64,000 bases of DNA, taken from positions 554,009-618,008 of the forward strand of contig MNCI01033474.1 in the NCBI GenBank assembly GCA_015680685.1. Direction: 5' to 3'. The DNA is from Gnetum montanum. Lineage: Eukaryota; Streptophyta; Gnetopsida; Gnetales; Gnetaceae. Both the position numbers and the translations under genes were made by a program. Under the pieces are notes generated by a model. The model was not told the DNA's origin and did not search any database. It saw only the letters and a list, made by a program, of their open reading frames with translations. Positions 13,501 to 23,999 of the stretch are shown here, one piece after another. Position 1 is the stretch's first letter, and the number at the start of each line of letters is the position of its first letter.

Positions 13501-14019
13501 CTATATTGAAGCACTGAAATTGCACCTTCTCCTTTTAAATGAAATCTCTTTGGCATCAAAAATAAATTTCATACTTCTCTTCAAGTGTCAGTGACTGCTG
13601 GAGAAATGCTCTATTTTTATGAACACTAGGGTTATCTTAGGGAACTACAGACTTCTTAAATGATTAAGTTCATCGTTAGCACAAATCTTGATTTTATTTT
13701 ACTGTTGTTTGGCATCAAATGCTATATGATGTTGGTGCTTCATCAGGGATTAAGACCGCCCATCCCTGAAACAACACATCCTGAAGTAGCAAGAATACTA
13801 GAAAGATGTTGGGAGGGGGATCCTGCTAAAAGACCAAGCTTTTCACAGACCACTGTTATGTTAGAAAACATCCTGGAAGAGGTATAAAAGCTATCATTTT
13901 TTATTGTTGGACGGGCATTATTTCCGTTTAATCAATACATTCAGTTTCTGCAGGTACTGGAAGGAGATGAAAACTGTAGCAGCAAAGCAAAGCAAGTTTA
14001 TTCTGACTCTATGCCATAA
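4578..14019 (+). CDS. Raf-like Ser/Thr/Tyr protein kinase, STY8/17/46 group (3' six exons)
   Basis: Six exons with GT...AG borders join in frame: 4578-4753, 6019-6114, 12920-13000, 13093-13143, 13747-13881 and 13954-14019 (stop TAA at 14017). They encode the last 200 or so residues of a kinase. Exon 1 carries the hinge region and the catalytic loop [12 protein letters not shown]. Exon 2 has the metal-binding DFG and the activation segment [13 protein letters not shown]. Exon 3 has the helix F segment [14 protein letters not shown]. Exon 5 has [12 protein letters not shown] with the conserved late arginine. Exon 6 is a short C-terminal tail. The order and motifs match plant group C Raf-like kinases; Arabidopsis STY8, STY17 and STY46 carry an N-terminal ACT domain and phosphorylate chloroplast transit peptides in the cytosol. 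The first exon starts within a codon, so upstream exons (ACT domain, glycine loop, catalytic lysine) must exist, but none is visible in the preceding 4.5 kb. All visible catalytic residues are intact and no stop interrupts the exons, so the gene is probably functional if its 5' part is intact. Confidence 0.9.
4754..6018 (+). other. Kinase intron, 1.3 kb
   Basis: The intron begins GTATGT after codon SY and ends AAG before VVKIADFG. It is AT-rich, and I see no gene or mobile element in it. Confidence 0.75.
6841..7250. repeat. Degenerate tandem repeats in the kinase intron
   Basis: From 6841 to about 6975 a unit of about 50 bases with ATAGATTTGTGTG and TGCATT recurs about three times. From about 6975 to 7250 a T/G-rich unit with TGCTGCTTTGTGCCT-like words recurs many times with strong divergence. 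Both are old minisatellite-like arrays with no coding signal. Confidence 0.5.
7388..7651 (-). repeat. Probable Copia LTR with primer-binding site, - strand
   Basis: On the - strand 7399-7389 reads TGGTATCAGAG, matching 11 bases of the tRNA-Met primer-binding site. The adjoining 7400-7651 would be the LTR, starting TGTTCATCAC and ending AGTTAGCA on the - strand. No Copia protein is recognisable to the left and the far LTR end is a guess from its TG dinucleotide, so the element is truncated or strongly worn. Confidence 0.4.
9001..9090. repeat. G/C homopolymer block
   Basis: An abrupt GC-only block in AT-rich intron sequence has runs of 9 C, 6 G and about 19 C, followed by GGTGGGGCCGCCGCTGG. 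It could form G-quadruplexes on the - strand or strong hairpins. It could also be a collapsed or erroneous assembly patch. Confidence 0.6.
10694..10937. repeat. 122-bp tandem duplication in the kinase intron
   Basis: Two adjacent copies of a 122-base unit start at 10694 and 10816. They differ at only a few positions in the part compared, all transitions, so the duplication is much younger than the surrounding elements. The unit has no open frame of note. Confidence 0.85.
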
Positions 14020-14380
14020 CTTCTGGAAATCGGCCTGTGATTGAAGAGATGTTTTTTTTTTCCTTTTTGAGGACGGCATGATAGATTCTTTGACGGAGCA
14101 TGTCCTGAGTTCATCGCAGATTTTTTAGTAGTAGGTGGAAAAGTGCATATTGAGATTAATAATGCTCTTGCTTTTGTATTACAGAAGATCGTGGTTCGTC
14201 TAATCAACATTATGATCAGTGAAAATGTTGAAATTTGAATATGCATCACCTCTCCCCTATGCCTATGCCTTGAAGGCATGGTTATCATAGATATTGATGT
14301 TGGTCAAGTAACTCATCGATTGTATGGAACGGTTTTTTTTTTTTTTTAATTCTAAATAAAAGCGGACCATGGGATAGACG
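14020..14380 (+). other. Kinase 3' UTR with poly(A) signal
   Basis: The sequence after the TAA stop holds no further exon. AATAAA lies at 14355-14360, about 340 bases downstream of the stop, in a T-rich then A-rich context typical of plant mRNA 3' ends. The exact cleavage site cannot be read from the sequence. Confidence 0.5.
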
Positions 14381-14519
14381 GGATATGTTTTAATGTTGGA
14401 AGATCAACTTGCCCCCTTTTTAAAGAATATCTGCTAACGTTGCTTCATTCAGATTTCCAAATATTTATGATTTTTAAGTAATTTGATTATGATATAACTT
14501 TTTCTTCACAAACAGATAT

Positions 14520-14690
14520 TAAGCTGGTATCATGACCTCTACCCTGCAATGAAGGGTAGATAGGATCTACTAAATGAGAGTGCCCTCTTACAAGGTTACT
14601 CAATTTCTCAATTTCTGTTACACTTGTGAGTAGGTAGGAATTCGACCCATAACCTCTTAGTCAAGAGATGAAAGATGATATAACTTGAAA
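14520..14690 (-). repeat. Possible tRNA-derived SINE fragment
   Basis: On the - strand TTGACTAAGAGGTTATGGG leads into GGGTCGAATTCC, which resembles the B box of a tRNA-like promoter with part of an A box before it. It belongs to a different family from S1-S4. No target duplication was found, so this is a weak call. Confidence 0.3.
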
Positions 14691-14789
14691 GACATAATTA
14701 AATGAAAACACTTTCTAGGGCGAGGAAAGAAGGATTGCAATGGATAATACTTGTAATGACATGGATGTGATAATGGAGGTGATTGAAAC

Positions 14790-15130
14790 TTTGGTTTAAA
14801 TAGAGGATTGGTTGTTTGGAATCTGAAGGTTAGGTTGGCAGTGGTGGAAGATATGACAATTTTCTATTGTTGGAAGTTTATTAGTCATGGATTCATAATG
14901 ATTCAGATTCCATAATGAACTTTTCTATAATCTAGGTTGTTTGAACTTTGGTTTAAATAGAGATGATTAATTATTTGGAATGTCAAGATCACATAGGTGA
15001 AGGTTTGCAACATCAGGATTGGTCATCTGGAATGTGAAAGTTAGGTAGGCAAAGACTTTAAAATTCTAAGTTAAACATAATGGAGTGATTATTTGGAATG
15101 TGAAGGTTAGGTTAGGCAAGAAACATTGTG
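14790..15130. repeat. Degenerate tandem repeats of about 90 bases
   Basis: The words TTTGGTTTAAATAGAG and ATTTGGAATGTGAAGGTTAGG recur about four times at irregular spacing. The array is non-coding and old. Confidence 0.45.
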
Positions 15131-15139
15131 AACTTTAGT

Positions 15140-17633
15140 ATTGATCCAAAATTGACAAAAATAATGGAGGAGTTGACAATATAGATGACGGAGTTGAAAG
15201 CTAATAAGATCACTATGTAGTCCAAAAAGTCTAAGCTTTGTGAAGAGCTAGATACCAGGCAAAATGAGTCAAAAGACTTGTAAAGCAGAAGAATAAACTG
15301 ATTGAAACATTTAATGAGGAGAAGAAAATGTTAAATAACATGAGCAATTTACAAGAGCAGTTGGCGTGACATCTTGTTCCTAAATGTCAAATATATATAT
15401 GTTATATTAGATATTAGGAGTAAGAAGATAACATAATAAACATCAAATATGTGTAACATTTGACATTAAGCATAAAGAAAATAATAGGGAAAATGTAAAA
15501 GGAAAAAGGAAAAAAATGCTTTATTGATATGGAAAATGTATCTAGGTCATGCTTTGAGTGTTCCTTGGTGTTTTCTTCCTTTGGCATCATTGCCGTCATG
15601 GTTAGACCTACAATCGGCCAAAAGGAATGATTAGTCCTTTTCTTATCCCACTTCACCCCGCACCATTACTTGCCTCTACTAGCTTCACAACTCTATGTTA
15701 ATACAACCTCTAATGCCCAGGTATAAATACCTTAAGTCAAACTCCCAAAAGTTGCCTTGAGAGACATGTTCATTATTATAACATGCCCTTTTGGGTCTAA
15801 ATTATAACTTGCCCTTTCGAGTCTTGTTATGATAATCACAATACTTGTTATGAAGAGACATCATCTTCGTTCTGCAGTGGCAACATTTGGGAATGAGGAT
15901 GTTACAATTGGTGATAGAATCGTTCACAACTCACTACAAGGAATTATTACAAATAGTTATCAAGCAATGTTGTGAATTGTTGTCTGTTCCCATCTTGTGT
16001 CCACCATAACTCTTGGCTATATATAATGAAATAAAGGATAAACTCCTCATGAGATATTTTATTCTAGAATCATTGAATACCACTATAAACATTTCCACAC
16101 TCCAATGTGAGAATTCTATAGTTCCCATGGAGTCCATGATGGACACAACCTTAGAGTCAAAAGGATGAATCATCTTTTAGTGTATATGATGGACACAAAC
16201 TTAGAGTCAAAAGGATGAATCATCTTTTAGTGTATATGATAGCCTTTTAGCTGCAAATATAGATATTTATCTTAGTTGATGATTTAGCTTACTTTACATT
16301 TTCTTGTTCGTAAGTTTATAGAGGAAGGAGGGAGCCCTGAGGGAGGGGTGGGGGTGGGGGGTGTAGGGAAGGGAAGGAGTGGGAGGAAGGGATGCTAGAC
16401 CAAATTCAAATTCAAAGTACATAAGATCATCAAAGAGAAAGTCTACAGAAAAAGCTCAATGGTTTTGGAGAGGCCTTTTTAGATTTTCATCCTTACCACT
16501 AATTCTGATCCCCTCTGGGATAGGAAAAGGATTAGACCTTGCTCTTATTTAGAAGTGCTCTCATAGGTTTTCACTTCTTATGAAAGGGTTTCTTATATAG
16601 AGAAGGAGAAAACTCTATTTAAAGAAAAAAAAAATACATTAATTAGAAATAAAAAACAAATACCAACAAAGGTTGAAAGTGTCTCATCCTTGAGCCTCCA
16701 AAACAAAAAAAAATTAATACTTATAGAGAAAAATTAATTGTTTAGCTTTCATTGAGAGCTTTTTGTTTCAACGTATAGTTGAAATGCAACATCTATAAGA
16801 ATATGGTATTTGATACTTGAAAAGAAGTCATAGTTATGCTCTTGTTGCCAAAAAATAACTATATACTGAAGCTTGCAAATAAAGTAAAGAACAAGTGGTT
16901 AAAAAAAATTTCAAATGCAAAGAAATAAAGTAGACAAAGTAGGCTAATCACCAAGAATGACTTCATTAATGCTTGGTTGAAAGTTGATACACATTCTAGA
17001 TGTCCATTTCTAAGCATGCTAGGCAATAAGACAAAAAAATAAAAAAAATAAAAAAAATGAGAAAATGAGTCTTCACTTCTACCAAGAGGACATTAAGGAT
17101 AAACATTTCTCATATGTTTAAGATGAGTGTTGATAAGAAGACCTTGATGAATAAGACACTATAAAAAAGTATGAATTTTAGGAAATGTAGGAGCTCTTCA
17201 AATATCTTTCATTTTCCTCATTCAAAAATGTGATCATAATTGCATTTTCTATGCCTTATTGAATTTGTTATGAATAAAATCATTCTCTATAATAATCTCA
17301 TAAGAAACTTTCAAATTAAAGGGAAAAACATATCTACCATCCTTATGAAAATTATCTAGAAAAACCCAATGCAAATTATTGTCAACTTTAAAAAAATTCT
17401 CAAGATTAAAAATTAATTTTCGAAATTCTTTTTCTCTTTCTATTCAATCCATAGAGGATAGAAGCTTCATTTCATGTAATCCATCTATTATGTATATGCA
17501 GACAACAAATTGTAGTGATTCCAAATATGCTCTAATTGGTACAAAATCTAGATGCATTAGTAGCGTAAGCTCCTTCACTAAAAGGAAGCCACCATTGGCT
17601 AATTTGCATAAACATATCTTCTAGAAATGTAGG
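15140..17633. other. Unassigned DNA between the kinase gene and element G
   Basis: No gene is recognised. At 15170-15370 one broken frame reads like a charged coiled coil (NEEKKMLNNMSNLQEQLA), which may be a decayed gene fragment. At 16136-16240 a 50-base unit is tandemly duplicated. At 16317-16397 there is a G-rich purine tract with several GGG runs. The rest is AT-rich. Confidence 0.4.
16136..16240. repeat. 50-bp tandem duplication
   Basis: The unit containing GGACACAACCTTAGAGTC and CATCTTTTAGTGTATATGAT occurs at 16141 and again at 16191 with essentially one difference. It is a recent local duplication with no coding content. Confidence 0.85.
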
Positions 17634-19290
17634 TCATAGACAAAATAGTGAAGAAAGGGGACAAGGGCACTCTAGAGAAACACACTGTGAAAGAAGGGAG
17701 AGTAGGGAACAACATGGGCATCAAAGACGCCATAGACGAGATGATCACGATGAACCCCTACTCGCTACTCGAAATATGTTAGGCATAACTGAGGCCGTTA
17801 GGATCCCAACAAGGCACCAAAAGGATAGTAGGACCAAGAGATTAGACATGAACAATATCCCACGATTTGAAGGGGGATACAACGCTGATCCTCAAAATCA
17901 TCTACAAGCATTTCATGATGCACGTGCCTTACAAAACATAGTAAACGAATGATAAAAATTAAAGTTGTTTCCACAGACGCTAATCAAAGAAGCGGAAAGA
18001 TGGTACCAGTCCTTAGAATTGGAATCCATTTTTAGGTGGAGTACCATGTTAGAATTGTTCAGCAATAAGTACCAAACGTACTTCCATGTATCCAACCTAT
18101 GAAAGGAAATCCAAGGCTGAAAACAAGGAGGACATGAACCCTTGGATGCTGCCATGGGACGATATTATGCACTATTATATTGTTGTCCTACCCACAATTA
18201 TTCGAAGAGGGATGAACTATGCCATCTCGTAGATGGGCTTAGGCATGAAACAAGAAGAACCCTTGGGACTTATGCCTAAGGAAGACTATCCAAGCTTAGG
18301 ACCCATCAAGTACAAAGATTATTGGAGCAAGTTACTAAAGAGGAAGGTGAGTTATGGAAAAGAGAGTGCGGAGGAATATAATAGAGATCCTTCTCTCTGA
18401 GAGAAGGAAGTAAGATTTTGTGAGGATGAAGAAGAGTTACCACTCAAAGTGATGGTGAATAGGAGCATTTTCCCTATTCAAAAACTTGCATTGAAAATAT
18501 TAGCAAAGGTGGACCAAATGTGGGACTCCCTAGATGATAAATTTTCAACCATTCTCGAAGTAGTAGAGGAGTCTAGAGAGCAAGGTAGTGAGCGGGGAAA
18601 GAGAAAAAAAAGAGAGAAGTAGAATATGCATGTAACAAGGGTAAGGGCAAAGTTGCCATCATCGAATAGCTTGTGGATTCGAATACAGACAATGATAGTG
18701 GATGCGAGATATGCCAATATGACCATCCTAAGGGATGTTGCCTTGTAATCTCATATCTGCAGGACTCTGGGGTGCCTTGTATTTAACCCATGATTAAACA
18801 AAAGGCAAACACCCTGAAGGTTACCTTATCCTCAAGGTAACCCAAGGCAGTTCCACCAACCCTTAACATATTATCCAAGTGGAAATCCACCACAACCAAG
18901 TGAGAAATATCAACAGTGGCAGCACCCACAATCATGGGGAATGCCAGCACCACGACAATAGTATCCTTACCGACAACCTAACCTGTATGGATATTACGTG
19001 CAACAACCAATCTCTCCACGTGACTCTACTGGTCACGTCACTCCTCAACCTTACTACCAAGCCCATTAGTACTATAGGACTCCTTCTCCTAGGGGTGATG
19101 TTCCATAGACATACTATCCTTCTCATCTGGTCACACCTCTTCCACCCATATCTCCATTACCATTTGCTCCAGTTATGCAGGGTGAACTCCCTGCTTAGCC
19201 GCAACAACGTAACGCTACAAGGGCTGTTAACTCTCAATCTACTGTTGGTTCTGACAACTGCATGAAGAGAAGACCTTTCTTTTGAACCAA
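17634..19290 (+). pseudogene. Element G: Ty3/gypsy gag remnant
   Basis: The sequence is collinear with gag of element F from about 44588 onward. It encodes broken pieces of an Athila-like gag: a matrix/capsid-like region with PRFEGGYNADPQNHLQAFHD, a charged region, and a zinc-knuckle-like CEICQYDHPKGCC (spacing CX2CX3HX4C). Stops and frameshifts split it throughout. It begins abruptly near 17634 with no LTR or primer-binding site, so the 5' end is deleted. P/Q-rich sequence follows the knuckle to about 19290. Confidence 0.75.
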
Positions 19291-19306
19291 CAGTCCAACT
19301 AAGCCC

Positions 19307-20980
19307 TTGCAACCACAAGGGGCTAATACTTTAGACGCCTTATTAGCAATTAAAACTTTAGAGCTCCCTTCAGGCCAAACATTGTGCCTAGCTCATATGC
19401 TCATGTTAACTCATGGTGTCACTAATTGGATTAAGGTTGGCCATCTTCCTAGAAAATTTTTTGATCTTGGAAGCCCTCTTATATATTTACAAATTGCTGG
19501 GAATGAACTGTGCAAGGGTCTTTTAGATTCAGGTTTCGGTGTCAACATAATCTCTCAAGAAATGTGCAAAGCTTGGAGCCTACCTCCACTAAAAAAGAGT
19601 AACATTCGTTTAGATTTGTCCAACTAGTTCATCATTGTCCCGTTAGGGCTAGTGGAGGACATTATCACCACTATTTGTGGGTGGTCATATCCAGTTGACT
19701 TCCTAGTGATTCAAGTGAACAACGGTAAGGGGGACTTCCCAATCATAATGGGAAGAGCATGGCTAAGCACAGTTTATCTTTCCCTGAAAATATCGAAGGA
19801 GAATACATTTGGAAAGATTAAGAAGAAGAAAGTTCCATGCATTTCATACAATGACACATGGTGTAATTGCATGCAGAAGTCATGGTTCGTGCAATGTTTA
19901 ACATTGCCTGCATGCAATCAGTGTACATAAGTGACTAATATACAAAGATGCATGTATGTAGCACCATAAGATAATAAGACACCCAATGGCTAACAGTTGA
20001 TCAATAGAGCAGTTCAACTATATACATGGAACCAATTGAGGGTTTGACTTGCACTTACATTGATAGCATAGACACATTAGAGCAAGTCCATTGCCAACTT
20101 CGAGGTCTTGACATTGAAAATATCAACTGGGGGAAGTTAGAAATCCATGATAAGTTTAAGCAGGAACCCCTTGAGTTAAAACCATTGCCCACCGGTATGG
20201 AATACATATTTCTCAAGAATGAAAAATCGATAATTATTAATGCTAAGCTTGCTTCGCAACAAAAAGAGAGACTGCTGAAGGTAATAAACAAATGGTAAAA
20301 AGCCTTCTCATGGTCATATTCCAAATTAATTGAAATAGATCCTAGGATATGCCAGTACAAAATTTACATCGACCCCTCCATGAAGCCTCAACGACAATGA
20401 TAGAGGTGATTGAACCCAAAGCTTAAAGCAAGTGGTTAAGGAAGAAATCACACTTCTTCTAAAAGCTGGGTTCATATACCCCATTGCTGATAATGAATGG
20501 GTTAGTCCCTTAGTTATTATGCCTAGAAAGGGAGGTAAATGGAGGGTGTGCATAGATTTTAGGCTATTGAATTTGAAAACATTCAAAGACCACTCTCCAT
20601 TACCATTCGTAGACCAAGTCTTAGACACTATTGCAGGGCATCACTACTATAGTTTTCTAGATGGGTACAGTGGGTACAACCAAATATAAATAGCCCCAGA
20701 AGACCAAGCCAAGACTACGTTCACTAGTCCTTAGGGAACATTTGCATACAAAAAAATGCCTTTTGGATCGTGCAATGCCCTTGCAATGTTTCAGTGATTA
20801 GTTCTAAGCATATTCTAGCAGTAGATAGGAAATGGTGTGGAAGTCTTCATGTATGACTTATCCACTTATGGAGTGAACTTTGATCAAGCCTTGGATCGGT
20901 TAGAGCATGCACTAAAGCGATGTGTAGAAACTAATTTAAGGCTCAACTGGCAAAAAATCCATTTAATGGTCCAAGAAAGC
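19307..20980 (+). pseudogene. Element G: protease and reverse transcriptase remnant
   Basis: The frame at 19307-19930, with one internal stop, encodes a retropepsin with LLDSGFGVNIIS at the active site and FPIIMGRAWL near its end. At 20026-20298 and then 20432-20970 follow the RT lead-in and palm: GFIYPIADNEWVSPLVIM, KGGKWRVCIDFRLLN, FLDGYSGYNQI. The catalytic segment reads VFMYDL where element F has VFMDDF, so the first catalytic aspartate is lost. RNase H and integrase are missing because pol homology stops at about 20980, where a fold-back element sits. The family is Ty3/gypsy, Athila/Tat type. The 5' and 3' LTRs are both absent. Confidence 0.85.
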
Positions 20981-21124
20981 GATGGGTTTTCTGAAAAAAA
21001 AATTTCCATCAATTAGTGCATGCTCTCACTGTTGGCTGAATTTGCATTATATATCAAAAACAAAAAATTCAGTGAAGGGTGAGAGCATACACTAATTGAT
21101 GGATTTTTTTTTAGAAAACCCATC
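20981..21124. mobile_element. Fold-back MITE, 144 bp
   Basis: The two ends form an almost perfect inverted repeat of about 60 bases: GATGGGTTTTCT at 20981 and its complement ending in CCCATC at 21124, with matching ATCAATTAGTG and GCTCTCAC further in. An AT-rich loop of about 20 bases separates the arms. No coding sequence and no convincing target duplication were found, so the superfamily is not assigned. The RNA would be a long hairpin. Confidence 0.8.
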
Positions 21125-21631
21125 CTCAGGAAAAATAAGGTACAGAACTCTTGTTCTTCGTCCAGAAGGCATGAAAAATTGGGTTTTTAAATCTTGTTCT
21201 TTGTCCAGAAGTCGTGAAATTTTTTACTGAAAGAACTTTTTACTTGTAAACAAATAAGATTCTCTTGGCCAATTTATAGATATATATTATATAAATATAT
21301 AACTAAGCTAGTTGTAAAAAAATAGTTATCTCTAACTTTAATATGGATATTAAGGTATCATGGTGTGTTGTATTTTTAATCTTCTATTTAATATCAAATA
21401 TCATCATAACTATTTCTAGTTTACTTTGGACCTCATGATTTATTATATCACAAAACTTCATGGCTTCAACAAATGTTTTTTTCTTGCTTTTAAGTTGTCT
21501 TATATTCCAACATATCCCTTTGGGATGAATTGAATTTATAATTTGTGAAATTATAAGTCGCATGCTCTAACCAAGTAAACTATGCCTCCCTAACTTTTAA
21601 AATATTAATAACTAACAGAGTAGATTCTTTT
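21125..21631. other. AT-rich sequence with a short direct repeat and tRNA-like segment
   Basis: Two copies of a 30-base motif containing TCTTGTTCTTCGTCCAGAAG lie near 21145 and 21195. A tRNA-like segment lies at 21522-21590. No gene is seen. Confidence 0.4.
21522..21590 (-). other. tRNA-like segment (SINE head or tRNA pseudogene)
   Basis: On the - strand it begins GGGAGGCATAG and continues with an A-box-like TAGTTTACTTGGTTAGAGC, then ACTTATAATT, where TAT would sit as anticodon, and ends AAATTCAATTCATCCC, resembling a B box. The acceptor stem pairs only at four outer positions and no CCA follows. A tRNA-derived SINE head or a tRNA pseudogene is more likely than a working tRNA. Confidence 0.35.
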
Positions 21632-22480
21632 CCCAACCATACGTATCATAAGCATTCATGCATAATCCAATCAATTTCTGTGGATTGAGACTAGTTGAAA
21701 TATCTTAGATTGCTAAGAATTAGATTGTTGGTCATCGTTTTTTAAATCACACTTATGTAAGCTTAATTTATATGGTTAAGTGCGGTTGAGGTACATGATG
21801 AAAATATGATTATTAAAATATAAAATTCTAAACTAGTAAATCTAAGTGCGAAAAGAAAGCTAGTCTAGCATGGAACATTCATTCCCAACTTAATGTAAAC
21901 ATCCTAAATATTAATTATGCTATTGGGTTACAAAGTATCCATTGTTGGGATTACCAAATGTTACTATTTTTTTACTTGAAGTTGTTTATACTCATGTGAT
22001 TTAATTAAGTGTAGTGAAAGGAAAGGAATTAACTAAGTGCTTTGAGATTAAAATAATAATTAAAGTACAATTAAAGAGAGCATAAGACTAAGCTAAGTGT
22101 TGCAATGAAAAAAAATGGATTTTGATTTTATTACTATCATGAAGATGTGTTTAGGTACATATTCACTTAAATAAAATTTTATTCAATCCACTTGATTCAT
22201 GTTGTGGACACTTGGTGACAAATTCTAAGTTCTATGAAAACAAACTAATAGAGTTTGGCTACACTATCAATCAAACATTGCTATAAATGTAGTGGGTGTG
22301 CACATTTATATAGGCATGTATTGAGCTTTCATTAACTTTAATGCAATGATGAAGCAAGGCATATGTTATCATTGCTGCATCAACGTAGCCCATCAAAACC
22401 AATACTTATTAAATATTGATACTATATTTTATTAAATTTGTGTGGACCCAAAGGATCTATCAAACAAATGAAATTATGCA
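21632..22480 (-). repeat. Worn LTR fragment of the A/E family
   Basis: The segment shares with the LTRs of element A, in the same order, CCCAACCATACG, a CATAATCCAATCAA-like stretch, GATTGAGACTAGTTG, and further on a TATA region (GCCTATATAAATGTGCAC on the - strand). It lacks the clean TGATGAG terminus and contains many indels. It is probably an old solo LTR or truncated copy. Confidence 0.5.
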
Positions 22481-22950
22481 AAATACATTAGTAGCAATAA
22501 ATCATGAGTATAATAGATGTGTACATTATTCATGTAACCTAAACACATTTTCTATTTCCTAAAACTAATATTGGTAAATTGGATAACTCATATAAAGATT
22601 GATTAGAAATTTTTCATTTTCTTTTGACGAAATTTGTTTTGCAATGTCTATTTTGAATAATGCCTATTGCTTATATTCTACCACTTGCAGTAAAAAAAAT
22701 TGCCATATTCTATCTTTATGTTGCTCATTGTTTGATCTCCTAGTTTTAATTCAAAAATGGTATGATTCCATTTTTACTTTGCTAATTAGTACTCTTATGG
22801 ATATTAGAATTGTTACATGTAGATATTTTGTTTCATCATGTTTGCTACCTCTAATATTTTTTTGGTAAAATTAAATATTTTTTTATAAATTTTTAATTGT
22901 ACCTTATTTTGTTATCTCTCTAGAACTCTCTATGTAAGAAGTTAATAAGG
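22481..22950. other. AT-rich sequence without recognisable feature
   Basis: No gene, RNA or mobile-element protein is recognised between the worn LTR and SINE S2. Confidence 0.4.
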
Positions 22951-23100
22951 AGATGTTAACTTAGTGGTAAGACTCTTGTTTTGAAAGCTCTAGGTCATGG
23001 GTTTGATTTTCATAGGTAATTCTAAGTTATAAACTCCTAATTTGACTATATATCTTGGGATATAACTATATTATAATTATTTTAGGATTTTAACATCCCT
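22951..23100 (+). mobile_element. tRNA-derived SINE, copy S2
   Basis: The head has TTAACTTAGTGGTAAG (A box) and GGGTTTGATTTTC (worn B box). The body has TTTGACTATATATCTTGGG and the end TTTTAACATCCCT, matching S1, S3 and S4. Element A is inserted three bases beyond its 3' end. Confidence 0.7.
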
Positions 23101-23103
23101 CGT

Positions 23104-23999
23104 TGATGAGCGGTGAGGTACCCCTATGCCCAACCATACGAATCAGAAGTGTTCACCCATAATCTGGTCAAATTCTATGGATGGGACTAGTTGTGGCATC
23201 TAGATCGTTATGCTCTGATCACAATTCACTATCTTCCCACTTGGGTTAGTGGTAGCTTTGTCATGTATGGTTTAGTCTCAGAGTGAGGTGTATGATGTAG
23301 TCTAATTCTACTTTTCTCCTAATGATGATAAAGAGGCCAATTGATTAAGCTAATGAACAATAAAAAACAAGATCTAAACTAGCCTATGTGTGATGAGTAT
23401 CCACCCTTAATCATTTGTATAAATCTTGGACTTCATGAGACTACTTCTAGGACTACCAAGTGTATGTCACTAGGTGTGCCAAAAGATACACTTCTGGATC
23501 ACCAAGTATCTACACTTAAACACTTGTGATTAAGGCATACACATTCCACTTAATAATAGGAATATAAATAATAATAAATGGAAACATTTAACTAAATATT
23601 ATGGTAAATAATTAATGATTAATAGCAATAATAATCTAAGTGGATGCTGTAATGATGGGAGTAATGTCTATCTTTATTGCTAGTCATGTAATGTGTCCAA
23701 GTACGTCACACTAGAAGAAAGGTGTCGTACAATTACAAACATCACATTGTGGGCATGTACTAGGAATAATAGGACTCTAAGAAAGACTATCAAAAATTGA
23801 AAACTAAAACTATCTTCCCTACATCATCATCATCATGTGAAATTGTGAGCCCAAGTGCTATATTTATAGGTCGGGATATATCTCGCACCATTAGATATCC
23901 AACATTGCATATGGGGTCTATGACATTGAATACTCAATGTGAAGGCTTCAATATTGGATACTTGATGTTAGAGCACACATAAAAAACATGATTCATCAT
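23104..23999 (-). repeat. Element A 3' LTR
   Basis: On the - strand it runs from TGATGAATCATG to GCTCATCA. The preceding CATGGGGGTA on the - strand (about 24000-24009) is the polypurine tract, which marks it as the 3' LTR. Confidence 0.8.

Noticed and set aside
14520-14535. TGGTATCATGACC as a Copia primer-binding site on the + strand
   Set aside because: Mismatches in the core and no LTR before it; the segment fits a SINE-like repeat at least as well.
15399-15921. Possible LTR with TGTTA...TTACA ends and a primer-site-like TGGTGATAGAATC
   Set aside because: The primer site matches tRNA-Met poorly, the second LTR is absent and no retroelement protein lies next to it.
17913-18155. 80-codon - strand frame in element G
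   Set aside because: Antisense of the gag region QGWKQGGHEPLDAAM-type sequence, not a gene.
18879-19265. 128-codon + strand frame inside element G
   Set aside because: It is out of frame with the gag tail of G and its composition is that of a shadow frame.
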